DNA of 64,000 nt from Rhodopirellula europaea 6C (GCF_000338295.1 NZ_ANMO01000235.1:26704-90703), one strand, 5' to 3'; numbered from the stretch's first letter, positions 37,075 through 47,225 are shown. Translations and numbers: made by a program. Notes: a model not told the origin generated them from the sequence alone.

Positions 37075-39940
37075 TGATGCCTTCGAAGGCGGCTTTAAGC
37101 AGATCGATTTGCTCCAATTTGTGAGCCGCCATTGAACCGGTGCTGGGGCTGGCCGATTCCGCACGAGTTGCTTTGGTGAACCGGAAACGCTTGTTGAGTT
37201 CGTCGCCGATCTTGAGTTTCAAGTACGGCCACGCGCCCATGTTTTCGGGCTCTTCTTGGACCCAACGGATTTCGGAACCTTCGGCGAGACCTTCGAACGC
37301 GGCAAAGATTTCATCGGGCGACAGCGGGTAGAGCTGTTCCAGACGCATGATCGGAACGTCTTCGATGTTTCGATCCGTGCGTTCTTGCAGCAGGTCGTAG
37401 TAGACCTTTCCGGTGCACAAAACCAGCCGTTTGGCACCTTCGAGTGGAACTTTGCGATCCGGCAGGATCTTTCGGAAGCTGCCTTCCGCAACGACATCCA
37501 ATGGGCTGGTGACTTCCGCGTGCCGTAGCAAACTTTTTGGCGTCAGCACGATCAAAGGCTTGCGCCATTTGCGGATGACTTGTCGGCGAAGCAGGTGGAA
37601 GTATTGGGCTGGCGTGGTCGGCTGGCAGATTTGGATGTTGTCTTCGGCCGCCATTGCCAGGAAACGTTCGACTCGAGCGCTGCAGTGTTCGGGGCCTTGG
37701 CCTTCGAAGCCGTGAGGCAGAAGCATGACCAAGCCGGACAAGCGATTCCACTTGTCTTCGGCACTCGCGATGAACTGGTCCACAATCACCTGAGCAGCGT
37801 TCCAGAAGTCACCAAACTGAGCTTCCCACATGCACAGACCGCTGGGGCAGTCCAGTGAGTAGCCGTACTCAAACCCGAGCACTCCGGCTTCGCTCAATGG
37901 GCTGTTGTATAGTTCCAGGCGAGCTTGGTTTTCGTGGAGATTTTTCAGCGGACAGTATTCGTTTCCGTCGCGCATGTCGTGCAACACCGCATGGCGGTGG
38001 CTGAACGTACCACGCTCGCAATCCTGGCCCGTCAATCGGATTGGGTGGCCCGCGTCGAGCAACGATGCAAAGGCGGCAGCTTCGGCGGTGGCCCAGTCCA
38101 ACGGTCGTTCGCCGCTTGCCATTTCGCGACGCTGTTGCATCGGTCGTTTGAGCTTTTTGTGCGGCGCGAACCCTTCAGGCAGACGGGTCAGCGAATCAAT
38201 CAACTCGCTCAGTCGCGTGACCGGCATGGTTGTGTCGACTTCGTCGGCCGGCTCGGGCCCGCCGAAGTATTCCATCCAGTTCGCGGCGAGCGTTTGCGTG
38301 TCGGGAACAAACGATTCGTGCTTGCTCGCTTCGAATTCGCTCTCGAGTTTCTCCGTCCGATCACGGCTGATCTCATCGGCCTCGGCCTCGGTGATCTTTC
38401 CGAGTTTCAGCAGGCGATTGAGATACTGTTGTCGCACACCGGGGCGACGATCGATTTCGGCGTACATCTGAGGTTGGGTGAAACGCGGTTCGTCACCTTC
38501 GTTGTGTCCCCAACGGCGATAGGCGTACAAATCGATAACAACGTCACGATGAAATTCTTTGCGGAAATCCATCGCCAACGAGACGACTTGAGCGACCGCT
38601 TCGGGGTCTTCGCCGTTGACGTGGAAAATCGGAATTTGCAGCATTTTCGCGATGTCGGTCGCGTACGTCGTGCTGCGGCCTTCATCCGGTTCGGTGGTGA
38701 AACCGACTTGGTTGTTGATCACGACGTGCAGGGTGCCGCCGGTGCGGTAACCCTTCAGTTCGCTGAGGTTGAGCGTTTCTTGAACCACGCCTTCGCCGGC
38801 AAAAGCGGCGTCGCCGTGAATCAATACCGTCATGACGTCTTGTCGATCCACGTCGCCGCGATTGTCTTGTTTGCAGCGTGTGCGTCCCAGAGCGACCGTG
38901 TTGACGTACTCAAGGTGGCTGGGGTTGAAGCACAGCGAGATGTGCAGGCGATCACCGGATGCGGTTTTCCAATCGCTGCTGTACCCGAGGTGATAACGAA
39001 CGTCACCGCCACCGCGGCTGAGTTCAGGCGTTGGATCGTCAAACGACCAAAAGATGTTCATCGCCCGCTTCTTGAGGATGTTCGCCATCACGTTGAGGCG
39101 TCCACGGTGTGCCATCGCCATGACGACCTCTTTGACTTGATGCTGGCCCGCTTTTTCAAGCGCCAGGTCAATCAGAGGAATCAGGCTTTCGGCACCTTCG
39201 AGCGAGAAGGTTTTGGCACCGACGAATTTCCGGCGAACAAATTCTTCGAAGATCGTCGCATCGGCCAGTCGTGTGTAGATCCGTCGTTGGACTTCGTGCG
39301 ACAGGTCCAAACGGTTTTCCGTCGTTTCCATTCGACGCTGCAGCCAATCGCGAATGTTGCGATTGTCGATGTGCATGAACTGCGCACCGATACTGCGGCA
39401 GTAAGTGGACTGCAGTTTGTTCAGAATGACGTCGAGCGTGCTGCCCGAGACGTTTTCGAGAATGCTGCTATCAAAAGGACGAGCCAGGTCCTGCTTGCTC
39501 AGCCCATGGCTTCGCGGCGACAGTTCCGGGCAGGTGTGTTCGAACAACCCAAGCGGGTCCAGGGTCGCGACCAAGTGACCACGGACGCGATATTCGCGAA
39601 CCAATTGGTCCACTCGATCTTGGATCCGAGCCAGCCACAGGGCTTGGTCGACATTTTGATCGCCGGTGGAGCCTGGACGCTGTGACGTGTCTTCGGCGCT
39701 GCCGGGTTGGCCGGATGCAAATGCGGGCTCAACGACGGAACGTGCGCCCGAGGTTTTGCCATTGGCGGTTGCACCATCCTGCGAAGCCGTTTGGCTGGCA
39801 GCAGGTGCAGCATTGGTCCGCGCACCAGCCCCGACCAGGAACTGCTCGAAGTATTGACGCCAGGTTTCCGAAACGCTCGACGGATCACGCACATATTGCA
39901 CGTACAAATCGTCGATGTAGTCCAACGAATAGCTATTCAT
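37070..39940 (-). CDS. sucA: 2-oxoglutarate dehydrogenase E1 component
   Basis: The protein has 956 residues from the ATG at 39940; the frame continues 13 codons further without a conserved start. It is the thiamine-diphosphate decarboxylase of the 2-oxoglutarate dehydrogenase complex of the TCA cycle. Family segments include NSYSLDYIDDLYVQYVRDP, the VRGHLVATLDPLG segment, FSLEGAESLIPLIDLAL, MAHRGRLNVMANILKK, VLIHGDAAFAGEGVVQETLNLS (thiamine site), NNQVGFTT, RRWGHNEGDEPRFTQP, and the C-terminal LLPHGFEGQGPEHCSARVERFLAM and RVEQLYPLS-like RLEQLYPLSPDE. A Ser/Ala/Gly-rich linker of about 45 residues separates the N-terminal E2-binding helix from the core. sucB and lpd are not adjacent. Confidence 0.96.
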   Translation of the reverse strand: MNSYSLDYIDDLYVQYVRDPSSVSETWRQYFEQFLVGAGARTNAAPAASQTASQDGATANGKTSGARSVVEPAFASGQPGSAEDTSQRPGSTGDQNVDQALWLARIQDRVDQLVREYRVRGHLVATLDPLGLFEHTCPELSPRSHGLSKQDLARPFDSSILENVSGSTLDVILNKLQSTYCRSIGAQFMHIDNRNIRDWLQRRMETTENRLDLSHEVQRRIYTRLADATIFEEFVRRKFVGAKTFSLEGAESLIPLIDLALEKAGQHQVKEVVMAMAHRGRLNVMANILKKRAMNIFWSFDDPTPELSRGGGDVRYHLGYSSDWKTASGDRLHISLCFNPSHLEYVNTVALGRTRCKQDNRGDVDRQDVMTVLIHGDAAFAGEGVVQETLNLSELKGYRTGGTLHVVINNQVGFTTEPDEGRSTTYATDIAKMLQIPIFHVNGEDPEAVAQVVSLAMDFRKEFHRDVVIDLYAYRRWGHNEGDEPRFTQPQMYAEIDRRPGVRQQYLNRLLKLGKITEAEADEISRDRTEKLESEFEASKHESFVPDTQTLAANWMEYFGGPEPADEVDTTMPVTRLSELIDSLTRLPEGFAPHKKLKRPMQQRREMASGERPLDWATAEAAAFASLLDAGHPIRLTGQDCERGTFSHRHAVLHDMRDGNEYCPLKNLHENQARLELYNSPLSEAGVLGFEYGYSLDCPSGLCMWEAQFGDFWNAAQVIVDQFIASAEDKWNRLSGLVMLLPHGFEGQGPEHCSARVERFLAMAAEDNIQICQPTTPAQYFHLLRRQVIRKWRKPLIVLTPKSLLRHAEVTSPLDVVAEGSFRKILPDRKVPLEGAKRLVLCTGKVYYDLLQERTDRNIEDVPIMRLEQLYPLSPDEIFAAFEGLAEGSEIRWVQEEPENMGAWPYLKLKIGDELNKRFRFTKATRAESASPSTGSMAAHKLEQIDLLKAAFEGIN

Positions 39941-40211
39941 GAGTCCCGCAACGAACCGCCGTCGCCAAGCGGATCGCAAAGGAGGAAGGAAACGTGGAAG
40001 GTGGGAGAAACGTCAAAAGCACGCTTCCGATCGGGGTGCTGATGCCGCGTCTGAGTCTACTGTACGGAACCAATCCCGGGGTGGGTAGGACGACCGGGTG
40101 AACTTTTCCGCGGTTATCGGTACGTTTGACGAGACGATGAGGTTTTGGGAACGTTTTTCCCGCCCGCTTGTCTTTGTTTGCACCACTTTCAGTTTTAGAA
40201 ATTTACTCAGA

Positions 40212-42005
40212 ATGGCCGTTTTAATTCAGCTCCGAGACGCCGAGAAACGGTTCGGCGACCAAGTCTTGCTCAACGGCGCCAACGTGTCTTTGGTTGACGA
40301 CGTGAAGGTGGGCTTCGTGGGGCGAAACGGGGCCGGCAAATCGACGCTGTTGCGAATCCTGTTGGGCGAAGAGGAAGTCGAAAAGGGTGAGGTGATTCAC
40401 CACCCCAATCTGCGGATCGGTTATCTGCGTCAGCATGACCCGTTTCATGAAGGCGAATCGGCACTCGATTTTCTGATGCGAGATAGCGGCGAACCCGATT
40501 GGCGTTGCGGTCAGGTTGCCGGCCAATTCGAGCTGAAAGGCGACTATTTAGAGGGGCCAGTGAAAGCCCTTTCGGGCGGTTGGCAAACCCGAGTGAAGTT
40601 GGCGGCTTTGTTGCTGCATGATCCCAATCTGCTGATGTTGGACGAACCCACGAACTTCTTGGATTTGCGGACTCAGATCCTGCTGGAACACTTTCTGCGT
40701 GATTTTGGCAAAGCCGCTTTAATTGTCAGCCACGACCGAGCATTTCTGAAAGCGACGTGCAGCCAGACGTTGGAGCTTTCCCGTGGACAGTTGACGATGT
40801 TCCCCGGCAAGATCCAAGAATTCCTGGAATATCGCGAGGAGCGACGCGAGCACGAAAAACGTGTGAACGCGACGGTGGTGGCCAAGCAAAAACAACTGCA
40901 GCGGTTCATCGACAAGAACCGAGCCAATGCTTCCACGGCAAGCCAAGCCCGTAGCAAGGCAAAGCAACTTGAGCGATTGCAGACCACTGAAATTGTGGGT
41001 GACGAACCAACCGTCAACATTCGCGCGCCACGCGTTCAGCCTCGGCAAGGAACCGCCGTTCGATGCGAAGGGCTGGCGATCGGGTACCCGGGACACGTCG
41101 TCGCCGAAGACATCTCGTTGGAAATCGAGCACGGTCAGCGCGCCGCGATCGTTGGAGACAACGGTCAGGGCAAGACAACGATGCTGCGGACGCTGGTGCA
41201 TTCTCTCGAGCCCATCGAAGGTTCAATGAAATGGGGCCATGGCATCGAGATCGGGACCTATGCCCAGCACGTGTACACGACTTTGGACGAGCGGCAAACA
41301 ATCCTCGAGCATCTCGAGTACGCGTCCGATCCAGAAACCACTCGTCAAGATGTTTTGGCGATGGCCGGTGCGTTGTTGTTTCGCGACGAACATATTCAAA
41401 AGAAGATCAAGGTTCTTTCCGGGGGTGAACGTGCTCGCGTTTGTATGGCGAGCCTGTTGCTGGGGACCGCGAACGTATTGGTTCTCGACGAGCCGGGTAA
41501 CCACTTGGATGTCGAAACGGTCGAAGCTCTCGCGGACGCGTTGAAGCTGTACAAGGGCACGGTGATTTTCACCAGTCACGATCGTCACTTCATGGCCGAA
41601 GTGGCAACCAATGTGATCGAGGTAAGAGACCGCCGGGTTCGGAACTACTTCGGTAGTTATGAGACCTATTGCGAAGCCGTCGAAAAAGAGATTGACGAGG
41701 GTGAGCGAGTTCGCAACGCAAACGCGAAAGCGTCCGGCACGGCTCCTAAAACGGGAGCGGCAAAGGGCAGCGGTGATTCGCGGCAAGACCAGAAAGATCA
41801 GCGGAAGCGTGAGAAAGAGGTCAAGAATCTCGAGCGGAAGATCGCCAAGTTGGATGACGAGAAAAAGGATCTGAACAAGAAACTATTGACGGAAACGGAT
41901 CCAGACGAAGCCGTTCGCTTGCACGATCAAATGAAAGAGATTGAATCGGAATTGGGCGAAGCCGAAGAACGCTGGATGGAACTGAGTGCTGATCAGTGGG
42001 AGTGA
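40212..42005 (+). CDS. ABC-F family ATPase (Uup-like)
   Basis: This 597-residue protein has two ABC domains without membrane segments. The first has Walker A GRNGAGKST, signature LSGGWQTRVKLAALLL and Walker B LLMLDEPTNFLDL; the second has Walker A GDNGQGKTT, signature LSGGERARVCMASLLL and Walker B VLVLDEPGNHLDVET. Between them lies the helical linker (YREERREHEKRVNATVVAKQKQLQRFIDK) and at the end a coiled coil (EVKNLERKIAKLDDEKKDLNKKLLTE) like that of Uup. ABC-F proteins act on ribosomes or branched DNA rather than transport. It starts at the ATG at 40212; the upstream frame stays open with no better start. The second domain has DEPGNHLD rather than the common DEPTNHLD. Confidence 0.93.
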   Translation: MAVLIQLRDAEKRFGDQVLLNGANVSLVDDVKVGFVGRNGAGKSTLLRILLGEEEVEKGEVIHHPNLRIGYLRQHDPFHEGESALDFLMRDSGEPDWRCGQVAGQFELKGDYLEGPVKALSGGWQTRVKLAALLLHDPNLLMLDEPTNFLDLRTQILLEHFLRDFGKAALIVSHDRAFLKATCSQTLELSRGQLTMFPGKIQEFLEYREERREHEKRVNATVVAKQKQLQRFIDKNRANASTASQARSKAKQLERLQTTEIVGDEPTVNIRAPRVQPRQGTAVRCEGLAIGYPGHVVAEDISLEIEHGQRAAIVGDNGQGKTTMLRTLVHSLEPIEGSMKWGHGIEIGTYAQHVYTTLDERQTILEHLEYASDPETTRQDVLAMAGALLFRDEHIQKKIKVLSGGERARVCMASLLLGTANVLVLDEPGNHLDVETVEALADALKLYKGTVIFTSHDRHFMAEVATNVIEVRDRRVRNYFGSYETYCEAVEKEIDEGERVRNANAKASGTAPKTGAAKGSGDSRQDQKDQRKREKEVKNLERKIAKLDDEKKDLNKKLLTETDPDEAVRLHDQMKEIESELGEAEERWMELSADQWE

Positions 42006-42059
42006 TGGTCTGGTTGTTCTTTGGAGGCTTGGTTTGCTCGCGGAATCTGCGAGTTTGGA

Positions 42060-45000
42060 TCAGTCGCCACTAGCAGGTTCAATCAATAGCAGTTCTTGCT
42101 GAGGCAACGAAACGGTGATGTTCTGCTGGGTGCCGCTTGGCCACCGCACTTCCAACTCCACCTCTGAATCCCCTTCGGGGATGGCAAAGGAAAGGACCGG
42201 TTCGTTCGAACTTTGATAGCCAGATCCGGCCATCCGCTGCCGCATTTGGACGCCGCTGCTGGTCGTCGCCAAGATTGTTGTTCCGATGGCATCCCGTTCG
42301 GATCGAACGCCGACAACACGCACCGACAATGAATCGGTCGTACGGGGTGTTTGGTTGATCAACAATGCGGTGGGGCGGAACAGGTCGGTGACGACCAAGT
42401 CCGTTTGCCCGTCTCGGTTGGCATCCATTGTCGCCATCGCCCGTCCCATTCGTGGTTCTTTGAAGTAGGGACCAATCGCTGAGTCGCGAACCCACTGCCA
42501 TTTGTTTTCGCTATCGATAGCGTATAGCTGAGCAGGCATCTCGTACTGGAGGTCTTTGTGCCTGAATTCATCAATGTGACCGTTGGCGACGACCAGCTCA
42601 TCGATCGCGTCGCCATCTAAATCAAGGAATTGAGTTCCAAATCCCAATAAGTCGCGGCTCGATGCGCCCAGGTTGACCGAGTTCGTTGTGTCTTGGAACA
42701 GGCCCGGACGGACTTGTTCGTAAAACGTGTTCGATTCATCGGTGAAGTGGGTGACAAACAGATCCAGGTCGAGGTCTCCATCTGCATCCGTTGCTGCGAT
42801 TCCCATGGATGCTTCGGCAGCGGACTGGTGGTTGAATGCGACTCCCCGAATGGTGGCTTGCTCTTTGAGTGATCGAGTGGCGGCTTCAAAACGCCAGAAA
42901 TGATTCGCAGTCATGTCGTTGGAAACATAGAGATCCAAGCCTTCCATGCCATCGATTTGTCCGACCAGAATTCCGAGACCGCGACCTGGGTCACTGCTGG
43001 CAAACCATTGATCCGTTTGGTCTTCAAAAAGAGACGAAGTTTTGATCGCACCGCGGTTCCGATGAACCCGATCACGTTCCGCTGGAAGCGTGATCGGTTG
43101 GCACGATCGATACTTCTTGATGATCGCGTCGAGACACCGTTGTTGATACGGAGTTGGGCCGCCGCAGTAATTGATTTCGATCAGATCAGACAAGCCGTCT
43201 TGGTCAATGTCGGCCATCGCAACAGATGACGTCCAAGTGTTGCGGGAGTCGGTTCCGACCGCCGTCGTTGCTGTTCCGTCCGCTGAGAACGCTTCTTCCG
43301 GATTGTCGAACATCCACTCAGTGACGTTGGTGAAGGTTCCGTCTCCGTTGTTTCGATACAGCGTGTTGATTCCAATATTCGCAATCAGGCAATCGGGAAA
43401 TCCATCGGCGTTGAAGTCGCCAATGCCGACGCCTTGTGTGAACCCCGGATCGGCCAGTCCACTGGCATTCGAGACATCAACAAACTGACCGTCTAAGTTT
43501 CGAGCGGTCGTGTTGGGTTGGTTGTCGCGTGATCCGGGGCCTCCGCCATCTTTCCCGCCTGACGCGGTCAGGTGGAGATCGGGCCAACCATCCAGATCCA
43601 GATCAAGCACACCGGCACCTCCTAGCCCTGATTGCCACAGCCACAAACCATCTTCGGTTCGCGGTCGTTGCAGGCCAACGGTGTGGTTTAGGCCTCTGGC
43701 GGCCGCTTCATCGATCAACCGATATCCGCGATCCTTGATGGATCGAGTTGGTGGCGGTCGTTTTTCGGGGCCTAATGTGAGTTTGGTTGTGTCGTTGGTG
43801 TCGGAGGAGCGACGGAACCATCCACGGTTGGCAGTCGCCATCATCTGCTCCCGCGTTTCGGACTTCGCCGGCAACCACTGCGAATCGAACGTTTGCCATG
43901 GTGTCTTGCCCGTCAGTTTGCCTCGAGCGGTCGCGTAAGATTCTTTGAGATTTTCGGCGGGGTCTTGTGACAACGTGAAAGCCGCTCGCAACCAAACCAC
44001 GGCTTCCCAATGCCGCCCGAGTTGTTGAAGTTTCTCAGCCACGACCACAGCCAGTCTCTGAGAATTGCGACGCCAACTGAGGAAGCCGTCGATGGCATCT
44101 CGAAGTTCGTTGACGCGCCCAGCCCTGACAGCGGCTTTCTGGCTCAATTCGAGATCTCCTGACGCAGCCAATGCGGTGGTGAGTTTTGTCAAAGCCTCGT
44201 GATGATTTGGATCGAGCCGAACCGCTTCAGCGAACGATGCCACCGCCAGCGAAGTGTCGCCGTTTTGGTCGGCCCAAACGCCGCGAGCGATCCAAATCTG
44301 AGGGTGCGATTCGTATTCGTCCGCGAATTCACGGTTCGCAATTCGCTCGAGTGTGTCGACGTCGTTTTCCTCGACCGCCGCGCGAGTCAGAAAAGCCCAG
44401 GCGGGAATGAATTCGGGGTGTCGATCGACGACCGGTTTCAGCTGTTCGAGGACCTCTGACCAGCGGTGGTTGTAAGCGTCAAACCGAGTCATCGCGTATT
44501 GAGGCCGCAAGTCGGAAGGATTGAGCTTCAACGCTTGTTCACACATCTGCTCATCGGCCTGCGGTCGCGAAGAATCGCTGGCGATGACCAGTTCGGAGAT
44601 TCCCGCTTGTCCTCTCTGGATGAGATACCGCAAATGAACCACCGCATCGCGTTCCAAAGCTTGGCTGATCATCAACCCAATCAAAGAAACCCGTCGACCA
44701 GCGTCATTGGGGTGTAATCGAACGCATCGCTTCATCAATTCGATCGTGTCGAATGTTCGCCCCTGTGTCATGTAGGCGTGTCCGGTCTTCTCGAATAAGT
44801 CGGCCGATGGCGCGTCCGCTGACTCGATTGCCATGTCAAACATTCCAATGGCATCTTCGATCGATCCCAGAGTTTTGAACGCATCCCCGAGTATTTCGTA
44901 CGATTTGCTGTCTCCACTGGACGTGAGCATCATTTGACGCGAGAGGGAACGCAGTGTTTGGAGGTCGCGTTTCGCAACGGCGCTCGCAACTTGTCGACGA

Positions 45001-45185
45001 AAGCGGTCAGCATCCACTTCGCCATCGACCAAAGAGTCGCTAGCAGACAGTTGGTCGGTTGGCGAGATCGTCTCGTTGGTTTCGGAGTTCGTGTTCGACG
45101 ACGTGTCGCTGTTTTGTGGACTGGGGCGGCAACCGGCCGACCATAGGAGCACGAGGACGAAAAGAAAGCTGCCACCGGGTTTCAT
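42060..45185 (-). CDS. Large lipoprotein with TPR, FG-GAP and ASPIC/UnbV domains (copy 1)
   Basis: From the ATG at 45185 the protein has 1041 residues. The N-terminus is a lipoprotein signal ending at a Cys near residue 19 (VLLWSAGC), followed by a Ser/Asn/Thr-rich stretch. About residues 70-440 are TPR-like helical repeats (YEILGDAFKTLGSIEDAIGMFDMAIES). About 490-900 carry FG-GAP-like calcium-binding loops (DLDLDGWPDLHLT, DFNADGFPDCLIANIG, DIDQDGLSDLIEINYC). The C-terminus is an ASPIC/UnbV domain (RVVGVRSERDAIGTTI and LEVRWPSGTQQNITV). It is probably outer-membrane anchored and surface or periplasm facing. Partner unknown. A second gene of the same design is at 47226-50342. The lipobox is slightly atypical at position -3. 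Confidence 0.87.
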   Translation of the reverse strand: MKPGGSFLFVLVLLWSAGCRPSPQNSDTSSNTNSETNETISPTDQLSASDSLVDGEVDADRFRRQVASAVAKRDLQTLRSLSRQMMLTSSGDSKSYEILGDAFKTLGSIEDAIGMFDMAIESADAPSADLFEKTGHAYMTQGRTFDTIELMKRCVRLHPNDAGRRVSLIGLMISQALERDAVVHLRYLIQRGQAGISELVIASDSSRPQADEQMCEQALKLNPSDLRPQYAMTRFDAYNHRWSEVLEQLKPVVDRHPEFIPAWAFLTRAAVEENDVDTLERIANREFADEYESHPQIWIARGVWADQNGDTSLAVASFAEAVRLDPNHHEALTKLTTALAASGDLELSQKAAVRAGRVNELRDAIDGFLSWRRNSQRLAVVVAEKLQQLGRHWEAVVWLRAAFTLSQDPAENLKESYATARGKLTGKTPWQTFDSQWLPAKSETREQMMATANRGWFRRSSDTNDTTKLTLGPEKRPPPTRSIKDRGYRLIDEAAARGLNHTVGLQRPRTEDGLWLWQSGLGGAGVLDLDLDGWPDLHLTASGGKDGGGPGSRDNQPNTTARNLDGQFVDVSNASGLADPGFTQGVGIGDFNADGFPDCLIANIGINTLYRNNGDGTFTNVTEWMFDNPEEAFSADGTATTAVGTDSRNTWTSSVAMADIDQDGLSDLIEINYCGGPTPYQQRCLDAIIKKYRSCQPITLPAERDRVHRNRGAIKTSSLFEDQTDQWFASSDPGRGLGILVGQIDGMEGLDLYVSNDMTANHFWRFEAATRSLKEQATIRGVAFNHQSAAEASMGIAATDADGDLDLDLFVTHFTDESNTFYEQVRPGLFQDTTNSVNLGASSRDLLGFGTQFLDLDGDAIDELVVANGHIDEFRHKDLQYEMPAQLYAIDSENKWQWVRDSAIGPYFKEPRMGRAMATMDANRDGQTDLVVTDLFRPTALLINQTPRTTDSLSVRVVGVRSERDAIGTTILATTSSGVQMRQRMAGSGYQSSNEPVLSFAIPEGDSEVELEVRWPSGTQQNITVSLPQQELLLIEPASGD

Positions 45186-45274
45186 GAGGGCGTCGAAGAA
45201 AGCGTTGCGAAAATGGTCTTGAATGAAACTACAGCAGAACCGGGTGCCGAGGTTCAAATCAAAGATCGAAACAT

Positions 45275-45312
45275 AAAAAAAACGGGCCCCGAATGAAATT
45301 CGGAGCCCGTTT
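45275..45312 (-). terminator. Intrinsic terminator after the pseudopilin gene
   Basis: Complementary arms (45281-45293 and 45299-45312, core ACGGGC/GCCCGT plus GAAT/ATTC) form a strong hairpin. On the minus strand it ends in a run of eight T (plus-strand A at 45275-45282), after the DUF1559 gene. Confidence 0.85.
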
Positions 45313-45366
45313 GCAGTTTTCGTCAGGATTGAACCAGAGCGGAGGGATCCACTCAGTAGCCGTATC

Positions 45367-46596
45367 CTAGAGATCGTCGATGTTGACGACTTCTTTCATG
45401 CCACGTGTGCTGAGTGCACCCCACAAACCATAGGGGCTCGCCGACCCAGGAGCACGGTTGCCGGTTGCACCCCGCATCACAACTCCGTTGCGAATGTTGC
45501 CAGCGTCGATCGAGTCTGTCACAAACTTGACGGCCCCATCGCCCATCAGCACGTGCACGCCGCCTTGGTGGCGACTACTTGGTGGGCATGCACCGGTGTC
45601 GAAGTCACCAGCGCCACCAAAGCAAACTTCAGAGTTGGGTGGCAGGATACAATTGAATCCGGTGTAGATGATCGGAGTGTCCATCCAGCGGAAGCCACGT
45701 TTCCAGTCAGCGTTACCGGTACGTAGGCCATTGTTGCCCGTTCCGGCGGCATCGGGATCCCAGAACTGCGGACGTGCCGGATCGATCCAACCAGCTTGGT
45801 CACGGCAGTGAGCTGGGTTGTTGTGAATCGTTCCCCAGCCCACACCGTAGCGTGCGTTCGTCGAGATGGCGTTGTCACCAAGGTCGGTGGCGATTTCGCC
45901 ACAGGCAATCGTGTTGGACAAACCGTCCAAAACGTCACGGAATTTCAACTGTCGGCGATGATAGAAGAAGCCACGGTTGCTAGCGTTGGCGCTTTGCCCA
46001 TTGTTTGGGGTGAGTTCCCAACGCCCGTTGTTGTGACGCATGTAGCCGTGGTTGACCCAGTCAGTGCTGTCACCGATGCAGGCGGCGTAGTTGGTACGAC
46101 CGTGAGCTGGTGCACCACGGCCTGGATCGCTTGGGCAACGGAACGTTCCCACTTCGGTGAACCAAGGACGGTAAGCCCCGCCCCAAGGTGCAGGACCCAT
46201 GGGTGGGAAACCTGGATTAATCGCGTTGCCGTTCATGTCCAAGTTGTAGGGGTTACTGATTTGCTCCCACAAACCTTGTTGCTCCACGAATGGAAGCAAA
46301 GCGGGAAGCCAGCTCAAACGAAATTTGTTGTTCGTTACCCCTGGACCTGAACCACCCGGGTCACCATCGACATACGTGCCGCCAGCCTGTTGTGGCAAAG
46401 CGTTGTAGGCCGAGTGGTAGTTGTGGATGCCCAATCCAATTTGTTTGAAGTTGTTGCTGCATTGCATGCGGCGGGCTGCTTCGCGAGCAGCTTGGACGGC
46501 GGGCAAGAGCAGCCCAACGAGGACACCAATGATGGCGATGACAACCAGCAGCTCAACGAGCGTGAAGCCGGAAGCTCTTGTTCGATTGCGAACCAT
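45367..46596 (-). CDS. DUF1559 type II secretion-like pseudopilin
   Basis: This 409-residue protein has a class III (type IV pilin-like) N-terminus: RASGFTLVELLVVIAIIGVLVGLLLPAVQAAREAARRMQC, with the G-F cleavage site, Glu at +5 and one long hydrophobic helix. It is followed by the DUF1559 domain (NNFKQIGLGIHNYHSAYNALP) and the C-terminal GGVHVLMGDGAVKFVTDSID, the H-x9-DG type ending. Planctomycetes have dozens of these; they need a prepilin peptidase and probably assemble at the surface. The ATG at 46596 has AGGAG at 46603-46607, seven bases upstream. It lies between the two UnbV lipoproteins and has its own terminator. Confidence 0.92.
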   Translation of the reverse strand: MVRNRTRASGFTLVELLVVIAIIGVLVGLLLPAVQAAREAARRMQCSNNFKQIGLGIHNYHSAYNALPQQAGGTYVDGDPGGSGPGVTNNKFRLSWLPALLPFVEQQGLWEQISNPYNLDMNGNAINPGFPPMGPAPWGGAYRPWFTEVGTFRCPSDPGRGAPAHGRTNYAACIGDSTDWVNHGYMRHNNGRWELTPNNGQSANASNRGFFYHRRQLKFRDVLDGLSNTIACGEIATDLGDNAISTNARYGVGWGTIHNNPAHCRDQAGWIDPARPQFWDPDAAGTGNNGLRTGNADWKRGFRWMDTPIIYTGFNCILPPNSEVCFGGAGDFDTGACPPSSRHQGGVHVLMGDGAVKFVTDSIDAGNIRNGVVMRGATGNRAPGSASPYGLWGALSTRGMKEVVNIDDL

Positions 46597-47008
46597 TTCG
46601 CACTCCTAAGATAGATATTGAGAAGAAGAAAGAGAAACAGGCGTTGGGGTTTGATGAAAACGAATGCCAACACCTACATACTGTTACGGACGAAAGGTAT
46701 GGAGGACTTAAGGGGGATTGTACCGCGTAATCTGAAGCGCAGCGGTGCTCCTGGTGGCAGAACGCGTTTTCCGGGTGGCTGAGGAGATGCCGACGGGAGG
46801 GTGCCGTTGTTCTTGACGGCGGGGGGTGTCCCAGTTGTGAAAAACACTAGAAATGTGATTTTTGCCAGCGAAAATCAGGGCTTTGAAGGGTGTAACGCCG
46901 CTTGAGAATTGCGCTGAATGGAATCGTTCGTGGTTCCAACTGCGTGATATGGCACAAAAAAACCCAACATCAAAGCGATGCTGGGTTGCGAGAAAATTTC
47001 TTAAATTT
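46597..47008. other. Intergenic leader region upstream of the pseudopilin gene
   Basis: These 412 bases hold no credible gene. They hold the ribosome-binding site of the DUF1559 gene near 46603-46607 and, at 46956-46987, the terminator that ends the small-lipoprotein transcript. The rest shows no clear promoter to me. Confidence 0.5.
46956..46987 (-). terminator. Intrinsic terminator after the small lipoprotein gene
   Basis: AACCCAACATC at 46961-46971 pairs with GATGCTGGGTT at 46977-46987, with one mismatch or wobble and a five-base loop. On the minus strand it ends in T7 (plus-strand A run 46956-46962). It follows the small lipoprotein gene. Confidence 0.85.
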
Positions 47009-47182
47009 TTATTCTTTCTGGGCTTCCGTGGCGCTGTCCATCTCTTGCTCGTAGGCGCTGTCGTCGTAGCTGAACTCAGCTGGTGGTTCGATTTGAGTGG
47101 TGCTGTTGTCGGGAGCGCAACCGACAACCGAAAGTGAGCCCGCCAACACGAACAAAGCGAAGAAGGTTTTTGCAGCTTTCAT
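47009..47182 (-). CDS. Small lipoprotein
   Basis: The ATG at 47182 gives 57 residues. The signal is MKAAKTFFALFVLAGSLSVVGC with a good lipobox (VVGC, Cys 22); a strongly acidic tail of 35 residues follows (EFSYDDSAYEQEMDSATEAQ). An ATG four codons upstream in the same frame (47194) is possible but the Lys-containing n-region fits the shorter form. It lies 43 bases downstream of the second UnbV lipoprotein gene and is ended by its own terminator. Function unknown; small lipoproteins of this size next to DUF1559 genes are a common planctomycete arrangement. Confidence 0.72.
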   Translation of the reverse strand: MKAAKTFFALFVLAGSLSVVGCAPDNSTTQIEPPAEFSYDDSAYEQEMDSATEAQKE

Positions 47183-47225
47183 GGATAAACTCAAAGTGGG
47201 GGGAAAGGATCAACACCATTCAAGC

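Noticed and set aside
37925..39685. 586-codon open frame on the plus strand within sucA
   Set aside because: It lies opposite conserved sucA and is rich in His/Arg/Phe typical of antisense shadow frames.
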